A program made the translations under genes and the position numbers. A stretch of DNA of 64,000 bases, taken from contig JAHDGU010000011.1 of the NCBI GenBank assembly GCA_020627535.1, positions 62,001 to 126,000 on the forward strand, written 5' to 3'. This document shows, one piece after another, positions 40,073-48,980 of the stretch. The first letter of the stretch is position 1, and every line of letters starts with the position of its first letter. The stretch comes from Saprospiraceae bacterium. Lineage in GTDB: Bacteria > Bacteroidota > Bacteroidia > Chitinophagales > Saprospiraceae. Below the pieces are notes generated by a model, which did not search any database, was not told where the DNA came from, and saw nothing but the letters and a program-made list of their open reading frames with translations.

Positions 40073-42523
40073 TTGTTGGTCTTGCAGTACGTCAATGTCA
40101 TACTACCACTTGCGGTGGATAAGCTCTACAGCTATGCCGTGCCAGAAGAGCTCGGCCAGGTGTCTGTCGGTTGTCGCGTCGAGGTACAATTTGGACGACG
40201 TAGACATTATGGAGCGATCGTAGCGGATGTCAACACAGAGAATAATCCGCTGATCAAGACAAAGTCCGTCCTCACCATCCTAGATGAAGAGCCACTGGTC
40301 AACTCTCAGCAACTCGAGCTCTGGCAGTGGATCGCTGACTACTATCTATGCAGCCTAGGCGAAGTCATGATTGCTGCATTGCCATCCATCTTCAAGCTCA
40401 ATAGCGAATCCGTACTGATCGCTAACGAAAATATAGATCAAGCAGACATCGACGAACTGACGGAAGATGAATATCTGATCACAGAGGCCCTGCAAGTAAG
40501 ACAGCAAATCAGCCTGGAAGACGCACGGCTGATCCTTCAGAAGAAGAACGTCTTCCCGGTACTTGAAAAATTGGTGTTCAAGAACATTCTCATCTTCAAA
40601 GAAGAAATCAAGGATCGCTATCGTCCACGTGTAGAAGAGTGGCTCCATATCGGAGATGACTATCGGAATCTCATCGATTTTGATCACATGTTTGACCAAT
40701 TGCAGAGAGCGCCTGCGCAGACCGACTGCCTGCTGCAATTTTTCCAGTATAAAGAAGAAGGAGACAAGTTGCCTTTGCGAAAGTTCCTGGCCGTGTCGGG
40801 TTGCTCTCGTACGCACGTTCGATCTCTTGTAGATCGAGGATTGCTTTATATCGAGAAGAAGCAGATCAATCGGCTACTCAGCACAGATATCAAAGCTGCA
40901 GCACCTGGCGAACTTGATGATCAACAGCGCAGGACTTATGCTGAGCTCAATGCGATTGAAGATCGCAAACCTGTACTCATACATGGCGTGACGGGTAGTG
41001 GAAAGACACGTGTCTACATCGAGAAAATCAGGGATTGCCTAGCAAGTGGCAGACAAGTACTCTACCTCTTACCAGAGATCGCACTCACCACCCAGATTGA
41101 GCTGAGACTGAGAGCAGTCTTCGGAGGTGATATCATCAGCTACCACTCCAGACTCAATCCTCAAGAGCGCGTAGATGCATGGAAGCTAGTCCAATCGGGA
41201 TTCCCTGTAGTACTTGCAGCAAGATCAGGCGTCTTTCTCCCCTTCCAAGACCTTGGACTGATCATCGTGGATGAGTCACATGATAGCTCCTACAAGCAAC
41301 AGAATCCTGCACCACGATATAATGGTCGAGACATCGCTGTGGTCATGGGACATCTGCATGAGGCACAGGTCATCCTGGGCACCGCTACACCGAGCATGGA
41401 GTCCCTGGGCAATGTCCAAGAAGGCAAGTATCATAAGATCGAGATGCCAGAGCGACATGGCAAAGCAATCTTACCCCGTATAGAGCTAGTCCATCTGCAA
41501 AAGGATAGACCACTGGACTTTAAGACGGAGATCTTCTCACAGCGCATGCTTGACGAGATTCAGTCAGCGCTTTCGCGCAAAAAGCAAGTCATCCTCTTTC
41601 AAAATCGGCGTGGTTATGCACCGCTACTTCTTTGCAGTCGATGCGACTGGCGAGCTGAGTGCGTCAACTGTGATGTGAGTCTCACTGTGCACAAGTATCG
41701 CAACAATGCGCAGTGCCACTTTTGCAATTACAAGATTGTCATCCCTGAGTCCTGTCCCAAGTGTCAGGGTCAGCTCCTCCGGATGAGTGGTTTTGGTACG
41801 GAGAAGATCGTCGAAGAATTGGCAGAGATCTTTCCTAGTGTCAATGTCGAGCGACTGGACTATGAGACTGCTAGAGGCAAAAAAGCATTTCAAGAGATCA
41901 TCGACAGATTTAGCTATGGAGAGTCTCAGATTATGGTCGGCACCCAGATGATCACCAAGGGACTAGATTTTGATCATGTAGCACTGGTCGGGATATTGAT
42001 GGCAGATCAAGCTTTGTACTTCCCCGATTTCCGTGCCAATGAGAGAGCCTATCAGCTCTTTATGCAGGTCTCCGGTCGCGCTGGTCGACGAGAGGAACAA
42101 GGGAAAGTGCTGATCCAGACCATGCGACCTGAACATCCGATCTTCAACTGGCTACAAGAAGATGACTACAGCTCATTTGTAGAGGCAGAGATGGGCCAAC
42201 GACAGCAATTTTCCTATCCGCCATATGTACGACTGATCAGAGTCAGTGGCATGCATGTCAAGGCCTTGCAAGCCTACAATACGACTCAGCTGCTCATCAA
42301 AAATCTCCAACACGAATTTGGCCCTTGGGTCACAGAGATCGCGCCCAATTCCATCCCGCGAATCAAGAATCGCTACATCTATCAGTTTTTGATCAAGCTG
42401 CCCAAGTCAGCAAGCCATAGTAAGCACCTACGCCAGAAGATGCAATACGAACTTGACGTCCTCAAAGACCAGAAAGATCATCGCTCCGTACGCTTTGTGG
42501 TAGATGTGGATCCAGTCTTCTGA
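40073..42523 (+). CDS. priA: Primosomal protein N' (replication restart helicase PriA)
   Basis: PriA recognises stalled replication forks and reloads the replisome. The 816-residue protein has the N-terminal DNA-binding domain (VILPLAVDKLYSYAVPEE, VEVQFGRRRHYGAIV), a helicase core with Walker A HGVTGSGKTRVYIE (about residue 305), DESH box IIVDESHDSSYKQQ, and the Zn-binding cluster CSRCDWRAECVNC plus CHFC and CPKC. The only possible starts are TTG codons at 40073 or 40076, 3 to 6 bases after the HDAC stop, so translation is probably coupled. A dispersed hairpin motif is at 41567. Confidence 0.95.
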   Translation: MLVLQYVNVILPLAVDKLYSYAVPEELGQVSVGCRVEVQFGRRRHYGAIVADVNTENNPLIKTKSVLTILDEEPLVNSQQLELWQWIADYYLCSLGEVMIAALPSIFKLNSESVLIANENIDQADIDELTEDEYLITEALQVRQQISLEDARLILQKKNVFPVLEKLVFKNILIFKEEIKDRYRPRVEEWLHIGDDYRNLIDFDHMFDQLQRAPAQTDCLLQFFQYKEEGDKLPLRKFLAVSGCSRTHVRSLVDRGLLYIEKKQINRLLSTDIKAAAPGELDDQQRRTYAELNAIEDRKPVLIHGVTGSGKTRVYIEKIRDCLASGRQVLYLLPEIALTTQIELRLRAVFGGDIISYHSRLNPQERVDAWKLVQSGFPVVLAARSGVFLPFQDLGLIIVDESHDSSYKQQNPAPRYNGRDIAVVMGHLHEAQVILGTATPSMESLGNVQEGKYHKIEMPERHGKAILPRIELVHLQKDRPLDFKTEIFSQRMLDEIQSALSRKKQVILFQNRRGYAPLLLCSRCDWRAECVNCDVSLTVHKYRNNAQCHFCNYKIVIPESCPKCQGQLLRMSGFGTEKIVEELAEIFPSVNVERLDYETARGKKAFQEIIDRFSYGESQIMVGTQMITKGLDFDHVALVGILMADQALYFPDFRANERAYQLFMQVSGRAGRREEQGKVLIQTMRPEHPIFNWLQEDDYSSFVEAEMGQRQQFSYPPYVRLIRVSGMHVKALQAYNTTQLLIKNLQHEFGPWVTEIAPNSIPRIKNRYIYQFLIKLPKSASHSKHLRQKMQYELDVLKDQKDHRSVRFVVDVDPVF

Positions 42524-42592
42524 TGGTAAATCTGAGGTTTGGTGGACTCTTAGCTTTTAGCTACTTTGCATCACCAAAAATCAGTTGAGCAT

Positions 42593-44344
42593 ATGACGCC
42601 ACTACATACGATTGACTACATTCTTATTTTCCTTTATTTCGCTGTGATCCTCTTCATCGCTTTCCGCGTGGTGAAGAAAAATGAACAGACCTCTGACGAT
42701 TACTTCCTTGCAGGTCGTAATCTGGGCTGGTTTGTCGTGGGGGCATCCATATTTGCGAGTAACATTGGGTCCGAGCATATCGTGGGTCTCGCAGGATCTG
42801 GTGCTACAGATGGTGTCGCTCTTGCGCACTATGAGTTGCATGCCTGGTGTCTCTTGGTCCTCGGATGGGTCCTCGCTCCCTTCTACATGAGATCCAAGAT
42901 CTACACGATGCCAGAGTTTCTCGAGAAGCGCTTCAATAGCACTGCTCGCTGGGTACTTTCTGTCATTTCATTGGTAGCTTATGTATTGACCAAAGTGGCG
43001 GTAGGAATCTTTGCCGGCGGGATCGTCTTTGGCGTCCTGATGCCAGATGTCAACTTCCTCGGCCTCAATAGTTTTTGGCTTGGATCGATATTGGTGATCT
43101 TGCTGACTGGCTTCTACACCATGGTTGGAGGGCTCAAAGCAGTTGCCTACACAGAGGCTATCCAGTCTGTGATACTCATCATGGGATCTGCACTAGTGAC
43201 ATGGTTTGGCCTGGAGGCTCTCGGTGGCTGGGGCGAACTCAAGCGTATTGCTGGTTCTGAAATGTTTAATCTATGGAAACCACTTGTACCAGAAGGCATG
43301 GATGGTACATGGGCCCCCGTGAAGACAGATACAGAGATGGCCTGGTATTTCAATAGTAACTATCCATGGCTTGGCATGCTCATCTGTGCTCCGATCATCG
43401 GTATGTGGTACTGGTGCACCGATCAATATATCGTACAGAGGATGCTTGGAGCAGCCAATCTGACAGAAGCGAGACGCGGCACCATAGCTGCGTCATTCTT
43501 CAAGCTCCTTCCAGTATTTATCTTCATCATACCAGGAATCATCTGCTTTGCACTAGCAGCGAGTGGTAAGTCTCCCGAGATAGCCAATCGTCTGTTGGAT
43601 GCTGATGGCAATATGATTGCGGCCAATGCACAGCAGGCTTTTCCTCTGATGGTGGCAAGCATCCTACCGATTGGAATCCGAGGCATCGTGGTAGCTGGGC
43701 TTCTCGCGGCACTCATGAGTTCGCTAGCTGGAGTCTTCAATGCCTCTTCTACGCTATTCACAATGGACTTGTACTCCAAGTTCAAGCCCAATACTTCTGA
43801 AAAAGATCTCGTACGTATCGGTCGTATCGCCACTGGCGTCATGATCGTCATCGGTCTGCTATGGATCCCTGTGATCCAAGGAAGTCGGGGTCTATATGAC
43901 TATCTACAAGGTGTCCAAGCCTATTTGGCACCGCCAATCTTTGTTGTCTTCTTCTTTGGCATCTTCAATAAGAGGCTCAATGCCAAAGGTTGTCTCGCTG
44001 CACTCCTTGTAGGATTTGCGCTTGGTCTCTTCAGACTTTTCATCGACACGCCGGTCACGCTATCGGGTCATAGCTATGAGGAAGGAAGTTTCTTCTGGGT
44101 GATGAATAATATCTTCTTCCAGTATTACAGTCTGATCATCTTTTTCGTCAGTGCGATTACTATGATCGCTGTCAGCTATGCTACCGAAGCGCCATCATAT
44201 GAAAAGATCAAGGGTCTCACTTTTGGCACGGTGACTGCGGAGAACATCGAAGACACCAAGGCAAGCTACACGATGAAAGATGTGCTGATGTCAATTCTCG
44301 TTGTCGTACTGATTATTGCAGCGTATCTGTATTTCAACGGCTAG
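42593..44344 (+). CDS. Sodium/solute symporter, SGLT (SSS) family
   Basis: Couples Na+ entry to uptake of a solute, most likely a hexose. The 583-residue integral membrane protein (ATG 42593, MTPLHTIDYI) has about 14 hydrophobic segments and the family opening DDYFLAGRNLGWFVVGASIFASNIGSEHIVGLAG, plus GGLKAVAYTEAIQ and SSLAGVFNASSTLFTMDLY. The close sequence style to vSGLT and the directly following aldose 1-epimerase (3-base gap) indicate sugar uptake. An extra 9-codon N-terminal extension in the open frame is probably not used. Confidence 0.92.
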   Translation: MTPLHTIDYILIFLYFAVILFIAFRVVKKNEQTSDDYFLAGRNLGWFVVGASIFASNIGSEHIVGLAGSGATDGVALAHYELHAWCLLVLGWVLAPFYMRSKIYTMPEFLEKRFNSTARWVLSVISLVAYVLTKVAVGIFAGGIVFGVLMPDVNFLGLNSFWLGSILVILLTGFYTMVGGLKAVAYTEAIQSVILIMGSALVTWFGLEALGGWGELKRIAGSEMFNLWKPLVPEGMDGTWAPVKTDTEMAWYFNSNYPWLGMLICAPIIGMWYWCTDQYIVQRMLGAANLTEARRGTIAASFFKLLPVFIFIIPGIICFALAASGKSPEIANRLLDADGNMIAANAQQAFPLMVASILPIGIRGIVVAGLLAALMSSLAGVFNASSTLFTMDLYSKFKPNTSEKDLVRIGRIATGVMIVIGLLWIPVIQGSRGLYDYLQGVQAYLAPPIFVVFFFGIFNKRLNAKGCLAALLVGFALGLFRLFIDTPVTLSGHSYEEGSFFWVMNNIFFQYYSLIIFFVSAITMIAVSYATEAPSYEKIKGLTFGTVTAENIEDTKASYTMKDVLMSILVVVLIIAAYLYFNG

Positions 44345-44347
44345 AGC

Positions 44348-45391
44348 TTGAGTAGGATTGAGATCAGGCCTTTCGGCCAAATGGGTGATCGAATCATCCA
44401 AGAGTTTGTCTTGACAAATAGCTCTGGAATGAGGGTTCATGTGATCGAGTACGGAGCAATTGTCAAGAATATCTATGTTGCAGATCACAGAGGTCAATGG
44501 CTAGACTGTGTGCTTGGATTTGATACACTTGACGAGTATCTGGGAGATCATCCTTACTTCGGCGCTTGTATCGGTCGCTATGCCAATCGCATCGAGGGAG
44601 CGAGCTTTGAGTTGAATGGTCGAGAATATTCGCTTACCGCAAATCATGGAAAGCACAATCTTCATGGTGGACCCATAGGATTTGATCGAAAGATCTGGAG
44701 AGGAGAAATCCTGGGTGATACGCTGGTGATGCATCTTCACAGTCCTGATGGAGATCAAGGCTTTCCTGGTAATCTTGATGTCAGATGCATTTACGAGCTA
44801 GATGATCAGGGCAGCTTCACCATCTCTTACGAAGCCATCTGTGATCAAGACACACCCATATGCTTGACCAACCACAGCTACTTCAATCTGGATGGCACCT
44901 CTACCGTATCTCAGCATCATCTTCAGATACAGGCAGAGGCGATCACAGAAATCGACCAAATGCTCATCCCGACGGGAAGTATGTATCGAGTAGCCGATAC
45001 GGCTTTTGATTTTCGCCATGGCAAGCGCGTCTTGAGTGAGATTTCTAAAGATGATCCACAGCTCAGACTATGCAATGGCTACGATCACAATTTTGTCCTA
45101 GACGGGACGGAAGATACATACCGACCAGTCGCTCGACTCTGGTCCGAGACAAGTGGCATACAGATGGATGTATCGACGACTGAGCCAGGGCTACAGCTCT
45201 TCACACACAATGAAGTAGATGTAGCGATTCTGGGCAAAGGAGGATCACTCTATGGCAGTCATGCCGGACTATGTCTTGAGACTCAGAAGTTTCCAGACTC
45301 GGTGCACCATGCTGAATTTCCAGATTGCATCTTGCGGAGTGGTGAAGCATGGCGAAGCAAAAGCTCCTATCATTTTCAACATATTGACTGA
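44348..45391 (+). CDS. galM: Aldose 1-epimerase (mutarotase)
   Basis: Interconverts alpha and beta anomers of hexoses such as galactose and glucose. The 347-residue protein has the substrate-site residues of the family: GRYANRIEGASF, a first His in NHGKHNLHGG, the catalytic His in LTNHSYFNLDG and the catalytic Glu in LCLETQKFPDSVHH. The start is a TTG at 44348, 3 bases after the symporter stop, so synthesis is coupled to the transporter; together they form a sugar uptake and processing pair. A dispersed hairpin motif lies at 44367, at codons 7-12. Confidence 0.94.
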   Translation: MSRIEIRPFGQMGDRIIQEFVLTNSSGMRVHVIEYGAIVKNIYVADHRGQWLDCVLGFDTLDEYLGDHPYFGACIGRYANRIEGASFELNGREYSLTANHGKHNLHGGPIGFDRKIWRGEILGDTLVMHLHSPDGDQGFPGNLDVRCIYELDDQGSFTISYEAICDQDTPICLTNHSYFNLDGTSTVSQHHLQIQAEAITEIDQMLIPTGSMYRVADTAFDFRHGKRVLSEISKDDPQLRLCNGYDHNFVLDGTEDTYRPVARLWSETSGIQMDVSTTEPGLQLFTHNEVDVAILGKGGSLYGSHAGLCLETQKFPDSVHHAEFPDCILRSGEAWRSKSSYHFQHID

Positions 45392-45426
45392 TATAAATGT
45401 CATAAAATCTATATTTATCAGTAATT

Positions 45427-45442
45427 GACTGTTATATCAGTC
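45427..45442 (+). promoter_or_regulatory. Palindromic operator candidate upstream of hipBA
   Basis: GACTGTTATATCAGTC: 5-bp GACTG/CAGTC arms around an AT core. The same half-site GACTGTTATA recurs at 45491 and inverted at 45546, in the 158-base AT-rich leader of hipB. Probable HipB binding site by position. Confidence 0.55.
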
Positions 45443-45490
45443 GATATATCAATCAAACATCTCATACAAGCAGAACTATTCATATTTAGA

Positions 45491-45546
45491 GACTGTTATA
45501 AATTACAAATAGGATATAAATCTTATTTTAGTTGATTATAACAGTC
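45491..45546 (+). promoter_or_regulatory. Inverted-repeat operator pair overlapping the hipB start
   Basis: GACTGTTATAA (45491-45501) and its exact reverse complement TTATAACAGTC (45536-45546) flank a 34-base AT-rich spacer that should contain the promoter; the right arm ends 3 bases before the hipB ATG. This fits dimeric HipB binding and looping repression as known for E. coli hipBA, though the E. coli operator sequence differs. Confidence 0.6.
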
Positions 45547-45549
45547 ATT

Positions 45550-45816
45550 ATGTTTGATATTCTTGAAATCAAAGATGTCCGAGCAGAAATCGGTCAGCAA
45601 GTGCGTAAAATCCGTAAATCGACCAAGATGAGTCAAAGTGAGCTAGCGGAACGCATCGGAAGTTCTCGCTACGCCATACAGCATCTAGAGGCTGGACAAA
45701 ATTTCACGATCGACACCTTGCTCAAGGCACTTAAGGAGTTCGGTCTATTGCATGAGTTGTTCCAGCAGCTACATTCTTCCGGTAGAAAATACGACTCTAC
45801 GCAATCCCTATATTGA
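45550..45816 (+). CDS. hipB: HipB-like antitoxin, XRE-family DNA-binding protein
   Basis: An 88-residue helix-turn-helix protein (ATG 45550, MFDILEIKDVRAEIG) with a Cro/C1-type HTH: IGQQVRKIRKSTKMSQSELAERIG, then SSRYAIQHLEAGQNFTIDTLLKAL. It is followed 3 bases later by a HipA kinase gene, the standard antitoxin-toxin order. HipB proteins neutralise HipA and repress their own operon; the palindromes upstream fit this. The 6 codons before ATG 45550 are inside the right operator arm and are unlikely to be translated. Confidence 0.9.
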   Translation: MFDILEIKDVRAEIGQQVRKIRKSTKMSQSELAERIGSSRYAIQHLEAGQNFTIDTLLKALKEFGLLHELFQQLHSSGRKYDSTQSLY

Positions 45817-45819
45817 CCC

Positions 45820-47082
45820 ATGGCCAACTATGATGTCATACGAGTAGTGCTACATGGCAGAGAGATCGGGCGCATAGGCCTGGATCTTGACCGTGCCATG
45901 ACGTCCTTTCAGTACCATCCAGAGATATGGAATGACCCAAAGGCACAGCAAATCTTCCCAGATACTGGCATCATCAGACCCAAAGAAGGGATACAGCTTT
46001 TCGATCAATTTTTTGGCGGAAGCTTCAAAGGACTACCACCACAGATTGCAGACTCGCTACCAGATCGCTTTGGCAACATCATCTTCAAGACATGGATGAA
46101 TCAATCCGATAAGGAAGAAATCTCCATCCTCGAGCAGCTCGCCTACATAGCGGATCGAGGTATCGGCGCACTAGAGTATCTCCCATCCAAAGAGCTGCCT
46201 CGCACAGATACCATAGAGCTCGATGAGATCATAGATATCCTGCAGCAAGTCATGGATATGAAGCAAGGACAGACTGCTGGGCAACTAGAGACACAGGCCT
46301 TGATCAATATCTTCAAGATCGGCAGTTCGGCAGGTGGAGCACGGCCCAAGATCATTATCTCAGAGCACAAGAAATCTGGCAACATCATCCCGGGAGATCT
46401 GGAGACTTCCGATAGCTACCATCACTATCTCGTCAAGCTTGCTCTGAACGAAGAAAGCAGCTATCCCAGAGAGATCGTAGAGTATTGCTACTACCTCACT
46501 GCGAGATCCGTCGGTATCGAGATGATGGACTCCAAGCTGATCGATGATCGACACTTCGCTACCTTACGCTTTGATCGGCAAGCTGGGCAAAAGGTCCATA
46601 TCCTCACGGCAAGTGGAATGACGGGATGGGATTTTCAGCGAGCGCGACACTCCAGCTATGAAAACCTCTTCAAACTTTGCTCCTACTTACAGATATCTCA
46701 TCGACAGATGACCGAGCTCTTCAAGCGCATGGTGTTCAATGTGGTATTTCGCAATACAGATGATCACTTGAAGAATCATGCCTTCATCTATGATCCTGAG
46801 CGCGATCGATGGAGTCTCTCACCGGCATATGATCTCACCATGGCCCTCAATCCACTCTACAACTTCAAGAAGGTCAATCGAGCACTATCGATCAATGGGA
46901 AGCGAGACGGGATCACACGAGATGATCTACTCACGATCGCTGAAGCCTATACCATCAAAAATCCCAAGGCAATCATTGAGCAAGTGATGGAAGCCAGATC
47001 AGTTCTGCAGTCCGCCATGAGTAACCAAGGCTTGGAAAATGGATTGATGGATGCCATACTAAAAAAACTCCGGCGGATATAG
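45820..47082 (+). CDS. hipA: HipA-family serine/threonine kinase toxin
   Basis: HipA kinases phosphorylate targets such as glutamyl-tRNA synthetase and induce growth arrest; HipB binds and inactivates them. The 420-residue protein has the N-terminal HipA_N/couple domain (VVLHGREIGRIGLD), the GSSAGGARPK loop (about residues 168-177), and the kinase residues in FRNTDDHLKNHAF (about 310-322, catalytic Asp) and AYDLT (about 337-341, Mg-binding Asp), matching E. coli HipA Asp309 and Asp332 in spacing. All key residues are present, so it is probably active. The target is not predictable from the sequence. Confidence 0.92.
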   Translation: MANYDVIRVVLHGREIGRIGLDLDRAMTSFQYHPEIWNDPKAQQIFPDTGIIRPKEGIQLFDQFFGGSFKGLPPQIADSLPDRFGNIIFKTWMNQSDKEEISILEQLAYIADRGIGALEYLPSKELPRTDTIELDEIIDILQQVMDMKQGQTAGQLETQALINIFKIGSSAGGARPKIIISEHKKSGNIIPGDLETSDSYHHYLVKLALNEESSYPREIVEYCYYLTARSVGIEMMDSKLIDDRHFATLRFDRQAGQKVHILTASGMTGWDFQRARHSSYENLFKLCSYLQISHRQMTELFKRMVFNVVFRNTDDHLKNHAFIYDPERDRWSLSPAYDLTMALNPLYNFKKVNRALSINGKRDGITRDDLLTIAEAYTIKNPKAIIEQVMEARSVLQSAMSNQGLENGLMDAILKKLRRI

Positions 47083-47176
47083 GGCTGGAAAAGTATGGAG
47101 GCGCTCAACAAATAAATTTTGAAGAGCTTGTGACAATTCCAATATTTCTTCGAATCATAGGGTAAAGAGAAACTCA

Positions 47177-47677
47177 GTGCTCAAAAAGGAGATAATCTTT
47201 CTGAAAGTTCTAGATGATCACAAGCTACTGATCTATAAGGTGGCCCGCGGCTATTGCCATGACGAGACTGATCTTCAAGATCTCATTCAGGAGATCTCCA
47301 TCCAGATCTGGCGCAGCTTAGATCGCTATGACGAGCGGTACAAATGGTCCACTTGGATCTATCGCATCGCACTTAATGTATCAATCTCCCACTACCGCCG
47401 AGATAAGAGGAAGCTAAAGACGACCCAATTGACACCCCTGATCGAACCAGCTAGTGAATCCAAAGCACAGCAGGAATCCAATGAGAAGATTGAACTGCTA
47501 CAGGGATTCATCCGAGAGTTGAGAGAAATAGACCGAGCACTCATTATCCTACATCTAGAAGGACTATCTAGTGAGGAAATCGCAGAAATCCTCGATACGA
47601 GTCAGACCAATATCACGACCAAGATCTCTAGAATCAAACAGAAATTGAAAGAACGCTTCCGTCAACTCAAATCATAA
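47177..47677 (+). CDS. RNA polymerase sigma factor, ECF type (sigma-70 family)
   Basis: A 166-residue two-domain sigma factor. Region 2 spans about 14-80 (LQDLIQEISIQIWRSLDRYD, KWSTWIYRIALNVSISHYRRD) and region 4 about 115-165 (ALIILHLEGLSSEEIAEILDTSQTNITTKISRIKQKLK). Start is GTG 47177, since no ATG fits. It is followed 3 bases later by a membrane protein gene, the usual place for an anti-sigma factor, suggesting an envelope-stress or surface-signalling regulator. Not a SusC-linked FecI type by context. Confidence 0.9.
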   Translation: MLKKEIIFLKVLDDHKLLIYKVARGYCHDETDLQDLIQEISIQIWRSLDRYDERYKWSTWIYRIALNVSISHYRRDKRKLKTTQLTPLIEPASESKAQQESNEKIELLQGFIRELREIDRALIILHLEGLSSEEIAEILDTSQTNITTKISRIKQKLKERFRQLKS

Positions 47678-47680
47678 ATC

Positions 47681-48322
47681 ATGGAACAGCAAGAATGGAA
47701 CAAACTCTGGGCTTCCCAAAATAAAAATCTTCAATCAGGTCTCAAACTCAATAAAGACATGGCAATCGCTATCACCCTACAAAAAATCGACGCACAAATG
47801 CAAAAAACTCAAAGACCTATGTGGACAGCTGTCTTACTCGGTATACCTTACACCCTGCTACTCATCGCAATCACTACAATTGGCATTTGGGCTCGCGCCC
47901 CCTTCGTAGCCATCGGATTTGGATGTATTGCAATACTCACGATCCTGACCTTGACCAAATACTTCTACCATCTTCATCTCATAGCGCAAGTCAAGAGAGC
48001 CGATGCAGTGCTACCAACCCAAAAGCTTCTCTCTAGACTGAAGATCTCAAGTTACCAAAGCCTACACCTAGCCATATTTCAATTACCCTTCTGGAGTGTG
48101 TGCTGGATGAGCCTTGATGCCGTCAAAGAAGATCCAGCTCTCTACGGTGGTGTACATCTTATCATTTTCGTATTGCTTGCCGCTATTGCCTTTTGGATGT
48201 ACCACAAGGTCAAACACGCACCACGAGAATCAAAACTTCGTCAAGCTTTGTCTTCAGGTCCCGAGTGGGATCCTATCTTCAGATCCGAAGAACTGCTAGC
48301 GCAAATAGCAGAGTACCAATAA
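47681..48322 (+). CDS. Membrane protein, possible atypical anti-sigma factor
   Basis: A 213-residue protein with a polar N-terminus of about 45 residues (MEQQEWNKLWASQNKNLQ) and four hydrophobic helices (about 47-69, 72-93, 127-145, 155-175), then a cytosolic tail. It is translated from the gene immediately after the ECF sigma factor, so by position it could hold the sigma factor at the membrane through its N-terminal segment. No zinc-finger (HxxxCxxC) anti-sigma motif is visible, so this is inference from context only. Confidence 0.65.
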   Translation: MEQQEWNKLWASQNKNLQSGLKLNKDMAIAITLQKIDAQMQKTQRPMWTAVLLGIPYTLLLIAITTIGIWARAPFVAIGFGCIAILTILTLTKYFYHLHLIAQVKRADAVLPTQKLLSRLKISSYQSLHLAIFQLPFWSVCWMSLDAVKEDPALYGGVHLIIFVLLAAIAFWMYHKVKHAPRESKLRQALSSGPEWDPIFRSEELLAQIAEYQ

Positions 48323-48332
48323 GTCGATTGAT

Positions 48333-48791
48333 ATGGATCCACACTCAGATCTTCTCCAGTTCATCAAGGCCTATGATCCAAAGATCCAGGATATAGCACT
48401 CTATCTCAGAGCGTACATCATTGAGCTTGTGCCCGAAGCCAATGAACTCATCTGGGACAACTACAACGCTCTGGCCATTGCCTACTCGAGGTCTGAGGTT
48501 CTCAAAGATGCCTTTTGCCATATTGCTCTTTACTCTGGGCATGTCAATCTGGGATTTAATCGAGGAGCCGAACTGCGATCACATGCTGTGACGTTGGAAG
48601 GCAGAGGAAAGCTCATACGTCATATCAAGGTCAAGAACATCGATACTTTTCCAGCCGATAACATCAAGAATATCATTCTCGAGGCAGATGCCATCTCTTT
48701 GAATCGCAATCCATTGCTCGGGGAAAGCTCGAATATCAGTCGATCGATCGTCATGTCGGTATCTGAAAAGAAGCTAAGACCGAAGCAGTGA
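48333..48791 (+). CDS. DUF1801-family protein
   Basis: A 152-residue cytosolic protein resembling the DUF1801/YdhG-like fold: an N-terminal helical segment (IQDIALYLRAYIIELVPEANELIWDNYNALAIAYS) and a central beta part with FCHIALYSGHVNLGFNRGAEL and LEGRGKLIRHIKV. Some members of this fold are linked to iron or stress functions, but none is established for this one. It follows the sigma/membrane-protein pair by 10 bases and may share their transcript. Confidence 0.75.
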   Translation: MDPHSDLLQFIKAYDPKIQDIALYLRAYIIELVPEANELIWDNYNALAIAYSRSEVLKDAFCHIALYSGHVNLGFNRGAELRSHAVTLEGRGKLIRHIKVKNIDTFPADNIKNIILEADAISLNRNPLLGESSNISRSIVMSVSEKKLRPKQ

Positions 48792-48980
48792 TTGAGCGGT
48801 TGATTGACTAAGTGAGTGAACGACATATCGTGTTCTCGGATGGGAAAGGAACAGCTTTTGAGCGCCAGCTCGGTATCTCGTGAAAAAACCTTCTTCTTAT
48901 CCCAACCTTTGGCCGAGTGAAGCATCTAATCATTGAAGTCGCGGTAGTTCGCGTGGCTTTCCTATCTGTTGTTATATTTA

